Assembly (NCBI GenBank): GCA_017303675.1
Contig: JAFLBX010000002.1
Location: 434,001 to 498,000 of the forward strand
Length of the DNA: 64,000 bases
Source of the DNA: Ignavibacteria bacterium
GTDB lineage: Bacteria; Bacteroidota; Ignavibacteria; Tepidaquicellales; OLB5
Direction: 5' to 3'
The position numbers and the translations under genes were made by a program. Position 1 is the first letter of the stretch; every line of letters starts with the position of its first letter. The notes beneath the pieces are model-generated. The model did no database searches and was not told the origin of the DNA. It saw only the letters and a list, made by a program, of their open reading frames with translations. This document shows positions 15,412-23,800 of the stretch, piece by piece.

Positions 15412-16100
15412 GTAATTTAGAATCACAAATGGTTCCCCGCTTTCGCGGGGATACGGCACAACTTAAAATCAACGAGATATTCCACTCTATCCAGGGTGAA
15501 TCTACCAAAGCAGGACTGCCTTGTGTATTTGTAAGATTAACATATTGCAATATTCGATGTGTTTACTGCGATACTGAATATGCCTTCTACGAAGGCTCAG
15601 ACAGATCCATTGATGATATCATTGCGGAAGTAAGATCATACAAATGCAATCTGGTAGAGATTACCGGGGGTGAACCTTTGGTTCAGGAAAATGTCCATAT
15701 TCTGATGAAAGAGCTATGTGACCTTGGTTTTGAAGTGCTGATAGAAACGGGAGGTTCATTACCAATTGAAAATATTGATAGCCGTGTTAAAGTGATCATG
15801 GATCTTAAAACCCCTTACAGCAAAATGGAAAAAAAGAACCGGTACGAAAATATTCAATATTTAAAGCCAAATGATGAAGTGAAGTTTGTAATAGGCAGCA
15901 GAGATGATTATGAATGGGTTAAGGAAATGATAAGTAAGTATGACCTGGTAAATAAAGCTGGACAGGTTTTACTTTCACCTGTTTTTGATAAAGTAGAAAA
16001 TATTCAGCTGGCTGAGTGGATCCTGCAGGATAAGCTGGATGTGAGGTTTCAGCTGCAGATGCATAAATATATATGGCATCCTGAGGCAAGGGGAGTGTAA
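15408..16100 (+). CDS. queE: 7-carboxy-7-deazaguanine synthase (radical SAM)
   Basis: Converts 6-carboxytetrahydropterin to 7-carboxy-7-deazaguanine. The core begins [14 protein letters not shown]; the radical-SAM cluster motif is [14 protein letters not shown], a CxxxCxxC-type site in the usual QueE position, followed by [10 protein letters not shown]. About 17 extra residues precede the core, including [10 protein letters not shown] encoded by the palindrome at 15433-15454. The start is ATG 15408 (overlapping the GIY-YIG stop) or ATG 15429; both include repeat-derived residues. One-base overlap with queC supports coupling. Confidence 0.93.
   Translation: MSNLESQMVPRFRGDTAQLKINEIFHSIQGESTKAGLPCVFVRLTYCNIRCVYCDTEYAFYEGSDRSIDDIIAEVRSYKCNLVEITGGEPLVQENVHILMKELCDLGFEVLIETGGSLPIENIDSRVKVIMDLKTPYSKMEKKNRYENIQYLKPNDEVKFVIGSRDDYEWVKEMISKYDLVNKAGQVLLSPVFDKVENIQLAEWILQDKLDVRFQLQMHKYIWHPEARGV
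15433..15454. repeat. Palindrome CCCCGC-tttc-GCGGGG, right of GIY-YIG gene
   Basis: Inverted partner of 15047-15068. It lies inside the 5' coding part of queE, where it is translated as VPRFRGD. Confidence 0.8.
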
Positions 16101-16783
16101 TGGAAAAAGCTGTAATATTGGTAAGCGGGGGAATGGATTCACTGGTAACAGCGGCAATTGCATCTGATAAATACCGGCTTGCATTTTTACACTTAAATTA
16201 CGGTCAGCGGACAGAAAAGCGTGAGCTGAAGGCATTTAATGATATTGCTGATCATTATAAGGTTGCCGATAGATTGATTGTTAATATAAATTATCTTGCT
16301 GAGATCGGCGGTTCATCTCTGACAGATAAGAGTATTGAAATAACCAAAGCAGATCTGAATAATAAAGATATCCCAACATCGTATGTTCCATTCAGGAACG
16401 CTAACATACTTTCTATTGCTGTTAGCTGGGCAGAGGTAATTAATGCCAGCAAGATATTTATTGGAGCAGTAGAAGAAGATTCAAGCGGTTACCCTGACTG
16501 CAGGGAGGTATTTTATGAGGCATTTAATAAAGTTATTGCGCTTGGAACAAAACCTTCAACTGAAATTAAAATAGAAACCCCTATTATCCATTTGAAAAAA
16601 TATGAGATCATAAAAAAAGGAGCGTCAATTAATGCCCCGTTTGAGCTTTCATGGTCTTGTTATAAATCTGAAGAAAAAGCCTGCGGCGAATGTGATTCAT
16701 GTGCTTTAAGATTAAAGGGATTTCAGCAGGCAGGTCTTGTTGACCCGATAGATTATATTTACCGTCCATTGTATATAAAATAA
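16100..16783 (+). CDS. queC: 7-cyano-7-deazaguanine (preQ0) synthase
   Basis: ATP-dependent conversion of 7-carboxy-7-deazaguanine to preQ0. 227 aa with the PP-loop motif [11 protein letters not shown] near the N-terminus, YGQRTEKRE, the substrate-side [14 protein letters not shown], and a zinc site of Cys residues in [21 protein letters not shown]. Overlaps the queE stop by one base; end of the queuosine set. The later steps (queF, tgt, queA) are not in the window. Confidence 0.95.
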   Translation: MEKAVILVSGGMDSLVTAAIASDKYRLAFLHLNYGQRTEKRELKAFNDIADHYKVADRLIVNINYLAEIGGSSLTDKSIEITKADLNNKDIPTSYVPFRNANILSIAVSWAEVINASKIFIGAVEEDSSGYPDCREVFYEAFNKVIALGTKPSTEIKIETPIIHLKKYEIIKKGASINAPFELSWSCYKSEEKACGECDSCALRLKGFQQAGLVDPIDYIYRPLYIK

Positions 16784-16803
16784 CTAACTTAAATATTATA
16801 ATA

Positions 16804-17565
16804 ATGAAAAAACTCAATTTTATTGCTAATTTATTTTTGATTTTCGTTTTAGCATTTTCACTTATTACCGGCTGCGGCAAAAAAGATGAAAGCACAGGTA
16901 AAACTGATGATAAAAAGTCTGATACAAAAGAATCAAATGATAAAACTACATTTTCGAAAGATAAACCTTTTAAGGTAGAATTTGAAGTGACCGGAAATGA
17001 AAAAGGAAAAGGTACTGTCGAAGCTATTTATGATGGCAAAAAATGCCGTTCAACCAGTACTTTCGATGCAGACGGGAAAAAATTATCTGCGGTAGCATAT
17101 TTTGATGGAGGTGATGTTGTTTATACTGTCAGTGAAATTGCCGGGGTTAAAATGGGTATGAAGTTTGATAAAACAAAATTCAGCGAAACAAAAGATAATG
17201 TTGATGTAAACACTTTCCGTGACTACCTTGATAAAATGGATAAGATAGGTGAAGAAGAAATTATAGGTTATAAATGTGAAATTTATAAACATAAAGAAAA
17301 GAATTTTACTGTAAGCCTATATGAAAAAACCGTTCCATTAAGGATGGGTTCAGCAGACGGCAAAACGTATATGAAGGCTGTTAAATTTGAAAATGATGTT
17401 AAAGTTTCCGATGATATGTTTAAAGCTCCACAGGATGTTAAATATATGGATATGACAAATATGCTTGAAGACATGAAAAACATGAAAGATGGCGGAAAGA
17501 ATCTTCAGGATTTGAAAGATAAGACCAAGGAAATGGAAGAAATTATGAAAAATTATAAAAAATAA
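16804..17565 (+). CDS. Lipoprotein of unknown function (possible LolA/DUF4412-like fold)
   Basis: 253 aa. The signal peptide ends in the lipobox LITGC (Cys about residue 24), followed by a Lys/Asp/Ser-rich linker (about 25-55) and a domain of alternating strands. The block DKIGEEEIIGYKCEIYKHKEKNFTVSLYE resembles DUF4412/LolA-like proteins that describe a cleared or bound ligand. A charged, Met- and Lys-rich C-terminal helix follows (DMKNMKDGGKNLQDLKDKTKE). It starts 20 bp after queC but a functional link is unlikely. The family assignment is tentative. Confidence 0.75.
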   Translation: MKKLNFIANLFLIFVLAFSLITGCGKKDESTGKTDDKKSDTKESNDKTTFSKDKPFKVEFEVTGNEKGKGTVEAIYDGKKCRSTSTFDADGKKLSAVAYFDGGDVVYTVSEIAGVKMGMKFDKTKFSETKDNVDVNTFRDYLDKMDKIGEEEIIGYKCEIYKHKEKNFTVSLYEKTVPLRMGSADGKTYMKAVKFENDVKVSDDMFKAPQDVKYMDMTNMLEDMKNMKDGGKNLQDLKDKTKEMEEIMKNYKK

Positions 17566-17587
17566 ATTTTATTAAATTAAGTATAAT

Positions 17588-17613
17588 AAGCCGTATTCTA
17601 TACGGCTTTTTTT
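17588..17613 (+). terminator. Intrinsic terminator
   Basis: AAGCCGTA-ttcta-TACGGCTT followed by a T run, 22 bp after the lipoprotein gene. Confidence 0.85.
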
Positions 17614-17734
17614 ATATTTTTTCAAATGGGTTTACTTAATTTATAAATTCATATATATTGTAAATATATCAGCCTGAAAAATCTGTTTAAAATAGTAAAT
17701 TAAACCAATCATCCATTTAATTAATTATTTAATA

Positions 17735-19993
17735 ATGAAAAATATTAATATTCTGTTTTTACCCTCAATTTTTATCCTTCTGTGTTTTCATCCTATATTT
17801 TCACAGTATAATTCCGGTGGGCAACCCATCAGCTCACTAACTTCTCTGAACAATGATTATCAGTCTGTTGAAATGCCGCATTTTGATGTGGAAGCTATGT
17901 ATGATGAAGACCGGATGAACATTTCAAAACCGGATGTACCTTTCAGATATGGAAAAGTATTTGAAGTAAACTTTGATCTTAATAATTCAGGAACATGGAC
18001 CTCACTGCAAGATGGAAGCAGGGTATGGAGACTTGAAATAACTTCTCAGAATGCATATTCTATAAATTTATTTTATGATGAATTTTATATGCCTGAAGGT
18101 GGGTTGTTATATCTCTATAATTCTGATAAATCTGAAGTGATTGGAGCTTTTTCAAAGCTTAATAATACTTCTGATAGATATTTTTCTACAGCCCCTACAA
18201 GAGGAGATGCAACCGTGATAGAATATTATGAACCAGTACATTCAAAAGGTAAAGGTAAACTCAGTATCAGACAGGTAGTTCATGCTTATAAGGATATTTA
18301 CGGATTACTTAGTGTAGCTGAATTACAATGCAATATTAATATAAATTGCCCGGTAGGTGCTCCCTGGGTACAGGAAAAACGTTCAGTTACCAGAATAACA
18401 TTTACTCAAGGAGGTAGCGGGTATTTATGCACTGGTTCATTAATGAACAACACCCTTCAGGATAGAAGCCTACTTTACTTAACCGCTGAACACTGTTCAC
18501 CGGATAACCATTCAAGCATGGTTTTTTATTTTAATTATGAAAATCCATCGTGCTGGGGTAATGGAGGGTCACTTGCTCAAACTCTTTCGGGAGCAACTTT
18601 AAAAGCAGCAAATTATATGACGGATTTCAGGCTGGTGCAGATAAACGGTACATTACCTGCTTCTTATAATGGTTTTTTTAACGGCTGGGATAGAACAGGT
18701 AATCAACCGGCTAATGAAACAGCAATTCACCATCCGGGTGGAGCAAATAAAAAAATTTCAATAGATAATAATCCAGCTATTACCTCAAACGGTTTTGGTG
18801 GAAGGTTAGTGAACGGTTTTTGGCAAGTAGTCTGGGATATTGGCATGACTGAAGGAGGATCTTCAGGGTGCCCTTTATATGATGAGAATAAGCTGGTTAT
18901 AGGACAGAATCTGGGAGGAATTGCTTCCCAATGTGAAAATCCTCAGGCAGTTTACAAAGTATTTGGAAAACTATCTCAGTCATGGGGATATGGAGGTTCT
19001 TCAACAAATCAGCTGAAAGACTGGCTTGACCCTAATAATTCAAATGTAAATACATTGCCCGGAATTAATGCTGTAACCGGAAGCGCTCCTGTAGCTAATT
19101 TTACGTCTGATACGGCAAATTTACCGATAGTCGGTGGTAGTATAAATTTTACAGATCTTTCAACTTATACACCTACTTCATGGAGCTGGAGTTTTCCTGG
19201 AGGAAATCCTTCTACTTCTTCAGTAAAAAATCCATCTAATATATCATATACTCAAACCGGCGCATATACAGTTTCACTTACAGCAACAAATTCATTCGGT
19301 TCAAACACCTATACGTTTGTAAATTATGTTAAAGTAGCAGGTGTCCCTTTAAATTCATATCAACTGCAGAGCCCTCCAAGTTTATCAGTAGTTGAAGTAT
19401 CTTCTTCAGATCTTTCACCTGTGAAATTTACCTGGAGAAAGGCAAATCCTGATCCTTCTGTTAAATATACTTTTAAGATCAGGAAATTAGGAACAAATCA
19501 GGATTACAATTATACAAGTGATAACAATGGAGTAGATTCTGTAAGCACATTCAGAAAAAGCTTTCTGGATAGTCTTGCATCAACAATTGGCTACACAGGA
19601 GATTCATTGAGGTGTACGTGGAGAGTTTCTGCAACTAACGGACTTGATACATTACTTGCTGCATCTTCGTTTTTGGTAACAATAAAACGATCAACAATAG
19701 GTATTTCACAGATAGGTACTACTGTACCGGGAAGTTACAAGCTGTATAATAATTATCCTAACCCGTTTAACCCTAAAACAATTATTAACTTTGATGTACC
19801 TAAAGAAGGAATTGTCAGCCTTAAAATTTATAATTCTATTGGCGAAGTTGTTGCTGTAATTACAGAAAGCAATTTTAAGCCCGGTAAGTACCACGTGGAT
19901 TTTGACGGCTCTGATTTAGCATCCGGTATCTATTTTTATGCTCTGCAGTCCGGAAATTACAGGCAGGTAAATAAAATGGTCCTGGTAAAATAG
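17735..19993 (+). CDS. Secreted trypsin-like serine protease with PKD domain and T9SS signal
   Basis: 752 aa. A signal peptide ends near PIFSQ; a prodomain-like region spans about 25-200. A chymotrypsin-fold domain resembling lysyl endopeptidases follows, with the triad His253 (LTAEHC), Asp297 (MTDFRLV) and Ser377 (GGSSGCPL). A PKD domain lies at about 450-535 (WSWSFPGG...AYTVSLTATN) and a short beta domain comes next. The C-terminal sorting domain has YPNPFNPKTIINFDVP and ends in MVLVK. The last marks type IX secretion across the outer membrane. Likely extracellular or surface-bound. Cleavage specificity is not determined from sequence. Single-gene unit between terminators. Confidence 0.9.
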   Translation: MKNINILFLPSIFILLCFHPIFSQYNSGGQPISSLTSLNNDYQSVEMPHFDVEAMYDEDRMNISKPDVPFRYGKVFEVNFDLNNSGTWTSLQDGSRVWRLEITSQNAYSINLFYDEFYMPEGGLLYLYNSDKSEVIGAFSKLNNTSDRYFSTAPTRGDATVIEYYEPVHSKGKGKLSIRQVVHAYKDIYGLLSVAELQCNININCPVGAPWVQEKRSVTRITFTQGGSGYLCTGSLMNNTLQDRSLLYLTAEHCSPDNHSSMVFYFNYENPSCWGNGGSLAQTLSGATLKAANYMTDFRLVQINGTLPASYNGFFNGWDRTGNQPANETAIHHPGGANKKISIDNNPAITSNGFGGRLVNGFWQVVWDIGMTEGGSSGCPLYDENKLVIGQNLGGIASQCENPQAVYKVFGKLSQSWGYGGSSTNQLKDWLDPNNSNVNTLPGINAVTGSAPVANFTSDTANLPIVGGSINFTDLSTYTPTSWSWSFPGGNPSTSSVKNPSNISYTQTGAYTVSLTATNSFGSNTYTFVNYVKVAGVPLNSYQLQSPPSLSVVEVSSSDLSPVKFTWRKANPDPSVKYTFKIRKLGTNQDYNYTSDNNGVDSVSTFRKSFLDSLASTIGYTGDSLRCTWRVSATNGLDTLLAASSFLVTIKRSTIGISQIGTTVPGSYKLYNNYPNPFNPKTIINFDVPKEGIVSLKIYNSIGEVVAVITESNFKPGKYHVDFDGSDLASGIYFYALQSGNYRQVNKMVLVK

Positions 19994-20019
19994 TCTTTTA
20001 AAAAATAATAATTATCTGA

Positions 20020-20048
20020 AAAAGGAACAGTTTTGCTGTTCCTTTTTA
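20020..20048 (+). terminator. Intrinsic terminator
   Basis: AAAAAGGAACAG-ttttg-CTGTTCCTTTTT after the serine protease gene. Confidence 0.85.
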
Positions 20049-20077
20049 TTTTTATGGATTTTGCACTAATTTGGTAA

Positions 20078-20108
20078 TTGAACATTTGGCAAAAATTAGC
20101 TATTTTTG
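20078..20108 (+). promoter_or_regulatory. Bacteroidota-type promoter of etfB-etfA-bfn
   Basis: TTG at 20078-20080, 20 bp spacer, then TATTTTTG at 20101-20108, matching TTG-N19-21-TAnnTTTG. It lies 45 bp before the etfB ATG, which has a good ribosome site (GAGGAAGG). Confidence 0.65.
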
Positions 20109-20153
20109 TTAATATAAGCAAAAAATCTACATTTTTAAGAGGAAGGTAAACCA

Positions 20154-20900
20154 ATGAAAATTGCAGTTTGTGTTTCGCAGGTACCTGATACAACTACGAA
20201 AGTAAAGATAGGTTCTGACGGAAAAACTATCGACCCTGCAGGAGTTACATATATTATAAACCCGTATGATGAATTTGCTGTTGAAGCGGCACTTCAGCTG
20301 AAAGAAAAAAACGGCGGAGAAACAGTAGTTTTATCCGTAGGTAAAGATTCAAACAAAGAAGCAATAAAAAAAGCGTATGCTATGGGAATCGAAAAAGGCA
20401 TATTAATAAAATCAGATGCCGAAATGGATTCTTACACTGTAGCAAGAAATCTAGCCGATGTGCTTAAAGAAATTAACGCAGATATAATATTCTTTGGAAA
20501 GCAATCAATTGATTACGATGATTCACAAGTAGGAAGCTTAACAGCTGAAATGCTCGGAATTCCTTCAATAAATGTTGTTGTAAGCTTAAACATTGAAGGT
20601 AATAAAGTTACCTGTGAACGTGAAATTGAAGGCGGTAAAGAAGTTGTTGAATCTACATTACCTGTTGCGATATCAGCTCAGCGCGGACTTAACAACCCAA
20701 GATACCCTAATCTGAAAGGCATAATGGCAGCAAAATCAAAACCAATAGAGGAAAGACAGCCGACTTATACAGAAAATAAAACTGAAATATTGACAATGTC
20801 ACTTCCAAAGCCTAAACCTAAAGGAAAGATCGTCGGTACTGATGTATCTGCAGTTCCTGAACTTGTAAAACTGTTAAGAGAGGAAGCAAAGGTGATATAA
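20154..20900 (+). CDS. etfB: Electron transfer flavoprotein beta subunit
   Basis: 248 aa. N-terminus KIAVCVSQVPDTTTKVKIG and INPYDEFAVEAALQLKEK are typical of EtfB, as is GKQSIDYDDSQVGSLTAEML. It forms the heterodimer with EtfA that carries electrons from acyl-CoA and other dehydrogenases. No bifurcation partner is encoded nearby, so a classic rather than bifurcating role cannot be decided here. It overlaps etfA by one base. Confidence 0.95.
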   Translation: MKIAVCVSQVPDTTTKVKIGSDGKTIDPAGVTYIINPYDEFAVEAALQLKEKNGGETVVLSVGKDSNKEAIKKAYAMGIEKGILIKSDAEMDSYTVARNLADVLKEINADIIFFGKQSIDYDDSQVGSLTAEMLGIPSINVVVSLNIEGNKVTCEREIEGGKEVVESTLPVAISAQRGLNNPRYPNLKGIMAAKSKPIEERQPTYTENKTEILTMSLPKPKPKGKIVGTDVSAVPELVKLLREEAKVI

Positions 20901-21877
20901 TGGGAAAAATTCTTGCTTTTATTGAATCACGTGATAATAAAATAAAAAATTCCGGTTTTGAAACAGCATCTGCTGCTGTAAAACTCTCATCAGAACTTGG
21001 TATCGAAGCAGAAGCTATTCTGATCGGAAATGCTGTATCTCCATTGGCCGGGGAGCTTGGTTCGTACGGAATAAAAAAAGTTTTAATTGTTGAAGACCCC
21101 AGGCTTGAAAAATATTCAACCACTGCATACTCTAAAATACTTGCTGATACAGCAAAACATCGAGGGGCTGATATTATAATTCTTTCTGCTACAGCAATGG
21201 GTAAAGACCTCTCACCCCGTGTATCAGCAAAACTTGAAGCGGGTTTGGTTGCAGATTGTACTGATATCAGAACCGAAGGCGGAAACATAATAGCCACCAG
21301 GCCTGTTTATGCAGGTAAAGCGCTAATTGAAGTGAAAGTTACTTCACCTGTAAAAATATTTACATTAAGGCCTAATGTTTTTAAACCTCTTAAAGCTGAA
21401 GGAATAACAGCAGAATCAGAGAAAGTGGACGTTTCAATAGCTGATACCGATATAAATGTGCAGGTAAAAGATGTTGTGGTAAGCAATGAGAAGCTTGATG
21501 TAACTGAAGCAAATGTAGTTGTATCAGGCGGCAGGGGCTTAAAAGGACCAGAAAACTTTTACCTTGTCGAAGATCTTGCAAAAGTTTTAGGCGGTGCAGC
21601 CGGTGCTTCACGAGCAATTGTAGATGCAGGATGGAGGCCGCACTCAGACCAGGTGGGCCAGACAGGTAAAACTGTCTCTCCAAGCTTATATATTGCTGTT
21701 GGAATTAGCGGTGCAATTCAGCATCTTGCAGGAATGTCATCATCAAAATGCATTGTGGCAATAAATAAAGATAAAGATGCGCCAATTTTTCAGATAGCGG
21801 ACTACGGTATTGTTGCTGATGCGCTTGAAATTATGCCTGCTTTAACTGAGGAGTTCAGAAAAGTACTTTCGAATTAG
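20900..21877 (+). CDS. etfA: Electron transfer flavoprotein alpha subunit
   Basis: 325 aa. An N-terminal domain (about 1-190) is followed by the conserved FAD domain: VVSGGRGLKGPENF, GASRAIVDAGWRPHSDQVGQTGKTVSP, IAVGISGAIQHLAGM and INKDKDAPIFQIADYGIVAD. It binds the FAD of the EtfAB dimer. Translationally coupled to etfB; the bfn gene follows 21 bp later. Confidence 0.95.
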   Translation: MGKILAFIESRDNKIKNSGFETASAAVKLSSELGIEAEAILIGNAVSPLAGELGSYGIKKVLIVEDPRLEKYSTTAYSKILADTAKHRGADIIILSATAMGKDLSPRVSAKLEAGLVADCTDIRTEGGNIIATRPVYAGKALIEVKVTSPVKIFTLRPNVFKPLKAEGITAESEKVDVSIADTDINVQVKDVVVSNEKLDVTEANVVVSGGRGLKGPENFYLVEDLAKVLGGAAGASRAIVDAGWRPHSDQVGQTGKTVSPSLYIAVGISGAIQHLAGMSSSKCIVAINKDKDAPIFQIADYGIVADALEIMPALTEEFRKVLSN

Positions 21878-21898
21878 AAAAGGAAAGAACAGAGTTTA

Positions 21899-22513
21899 AT
21901 GGATAACGATAAAATTCAGGTTGATATATTAGGACTATCACCCACGCCGGCTCCGGGTGGCGGAGGGTATGCCCTTATCTTGAAAGAAATTGGCGGCGAA
22001 AGAAGGCTTCCGATAATTATCGGCAGCTTTGAAGCACAGCATATTGCATTAGAGCTTGAGGGAATTAAGCCTCCAAGACCTTTAACCCATGACCTGATAA
22101 AAAATATTATTGAACAGCTCGGATTTTCGATATCATATGTTTATATCAATGAGCTTAGGGATGGTACATTTTTTGCCAAGATCAAAATGGATGTTGGAAG
22201 TGTTGATGAAATTGATTCAAGGCCTTCTGATGCTATAGCTTTGGCTCTTAAATTTGCTGTACCAATCTATGTAAATGAAGAAGTAATGAATGAAGTTGCA
22301 TTTTTGCCTGATAAAGAAGGTGATGAAGAGAACCCTGCTGATGACCTTTTTAAACCGGCGGAAACTGCTGAAACACAGGAAAAGATAACGGATCCATATA
22401 CCAGAAAATTAAACAAGCTACAAACTGACCTTAAAACAGCAATAGACAGCGAAGATTATGAAAAAGCAGCTTCACTTCGGGATGAGATCAAAAAACTTGT
22501 ATTAAGCAGGTAA
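21899..22513 (+). CDS. Bifunctional nuclease (BFN/DUF151) with UVR motif
   Basis: 204 aa. The first about 140 residues are a BFN domain (LPIIIGSFEAQHIALELEGIKPPRPLTHDL, SRPSDAIALALKFAVPIYV). The C-terminus is a UVR coiled motif (LKTAIDSEDYEKAASLRDEIKKL) as in UvrB and ClpC-like proteins. Related proteins have reported DNase/RNase activity, but the biological role is unclear. Co-transcribed with etfBA and closed by a terminator. Confidence 0.85.
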   Translation: MDNDKIQVDILGLSPTPAPGGGGYALILKEIGGERRLPIIIGSFEAQHIALELEGIKPPRPLTHDLIKNIIEQLGFSISYVYINELRDGTFFAKIKMDVGSVDEIDSRPSDAIALALKFAVPIYVNEEVMNEVAFLPDKEGDEENPADDLFKPAETAETQEKITDPYTRKLNKLQTDLKTAIDSEDYEKAASLRDEIKKLVLSR

Positions 22514-22542
22514 ATTCTGATTTTTAAATATTTCTAATATAT

Positions 22543-22573
22543 AAAAATGCCTGTTTTATACAGGCATTTTTAT
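22543..22573 (+). terminator. Intrinsic terminator
   Basis: AAAAATGCCTG-ttttata-CAGGCATTTTT after bfn; it ends about 25 bp before coaX. Confidence 0.85.
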
Positions 22574-22598
22574 TAATTTATGAATGTACTTTTAATTT

Positions 22599-23369
22599 AT
22601 GAACCTACTTATTGATATTGGCAACAGCTTTACTCATTTCGCCGTTTTTAACGGAATTAAAATTATCAAACAAAAACACTGTCCTACCGGCAGCCTTAAA
22701 GAGCTTTTAACAACCCTTAAGTATTATTCTAATGATGTGAAAATATCCGGAATCGGGATATCATCTGTTGTTCCAAAAGTCGAAAAGACGTTAAGTAAAA
22801 CTATTAGGAATATTTTTAAAATAAATCCACTAACCGTTAATTATAAAAGTAAGTTACCGATTAAACTTAAAGTTAAATATCCTTTTACCGTTGGGGCAGA
22901 CAGAATCTGCAATGCAGTGTTCGGGTACCTCTCTCAAAATAAAAAAACAAATGTATTGGTTATAGACCTTGGGACTGCAAACACTTATGACCTAATTTTG
23001 AAAAATGGTGATTTTATAGGTGGAATTATAGCTCCGGGTATTATGACAAGCTCAAAAGCCCTTAAAGTCCAAACCGCTGCTCTTCCGTTTATAGGCTACA
23101 ATAAATTAAAGCCTAATACTCCGTTGATAGGCAAATTTACCGAAGAAGCAATTAGATCAGGCCTTATAAATTACATGAAATTCGCTACCGAAGGAATTGT
23201 AAACGCTGTGAGAAAACAGTATTCCGGTAAATTAACAGTGATATTAACAGGCGGCTCATCTTTTCTGCTGAAAAATAATGTTAATTTTAAATATATTTAC
23301 AGGGAAAATACTGTTCTCGAAGGATTAAATTTCATACTTAATTATCAAAAAAATAATTCTTTTTACTGA
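22599..23369 (+). CDS. coaX: Type III pantothenate kinase
   Basis: First step of coenzyme A synthesis. 256 aa with the ASKHA signatures: LLIDIGNSFTHFAVF (phosphate 1), GADRICNAVFGY (pantothenate site), VIDLGTANTYDLI (phosphate 2) and GGIIAPGIMTSSKAL. ILTGGSSFLL is the adenosine motif. The family uses ATP and a monovalent cation and is not inhibited by CoA. It is followed at once by yjbQ. Confidence 0.93.
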   Translation: MNLLIDIGNSFTHFAVFNGIKIIKQKHCPTGSLKELLTTLKYYSNDVKISGIGISSVVPKVEKTLSKTIRNIFKINPLTVNYKSKLPIKLKVKYPFTVGADRICNAVFGYLSQNKKTNVLVIDLGTANTYDLILKNGDFIGGIIAPGIMTSSKALKVQTAALPFIGYNKLKPNTPLIGKFTEEAIRSGLINYMKFATEGIVNAVRKQYSGKLTVILTGGSSFLLKNNVNFKYIYRENTVLEGLNFILNYQKNNSFY

Positions 23370-23371
23370 AA

Positions 23372-23791
23372 ATGAAAATTATAACTGAAAATCATTTTTT
23401 TGAAACCAGGGGAGATTGTGATATTGTCAATCTTTCTGATCAATTATTCAGCGCTTATGAACGAACAAAGCTGAAAAACGGAAACGTTACAGTATTTGTA
23501 ACAGGCTCAACTGCTTCTATAAGCACAATTGAGTATGAACCCGGCCTTAAAAAAGATATGCCGGAATTACTGGAAAAATTTATTCCCAGCGGAAAAAAAT
23601 ATCACCATAACAGCACATGGGGAGATAATAACGGACATGCGCATCTGCGCTCAACATTGTTCGGATGTTCACAAACAATCCCTTTTTTAAACGGAGAGCT
23701 TTTACTGGGTACATGGCAGCAGGTAATTTTAATGGATTTTGATGAAAAACCAAGGAAAAGAAAAGTAATTTTCCAGTTTATTGGCGAATAA
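23372..23791 (+). CDS. YjbQ/UPF0047 family protein
   Basis: 139 aa with the family pattern: FVTGSTASISTIEYEPGL, HHNSTWGDNNGHAHLRSTLFG (metal-binding His residues) and LLGTWQQVILMDFDEKPRKRKV. Some members have weak thiamine-phosphate synthase activity, and the physiological role is open. It starts 3 bp after coaX and ends 10 bp before the glycosyltransferase, so all three are one transcript. Confidence 0.9.
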   Translation: MKIITENHFFETRGDCDIVNLSDQLFSAYERTKLKNGNVTVFVTGSTASISTIEYEPGLKKDMPELLEKFIPSGKKYHHNSTWGDNNGHAHLRSTLFGCSQTIPFLNGELLLGTWQQVILMDFDEKPRKRKVIFQFIGE

Positions 23792-23800
23792 ATATCATTA

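Noticed and set aside
17735-19993. Phage or toxin gene because of large secreted repeats.
   Set aside because: Clear trypsin-like triad, PKD domain and T9SS signal explain the whole protein.
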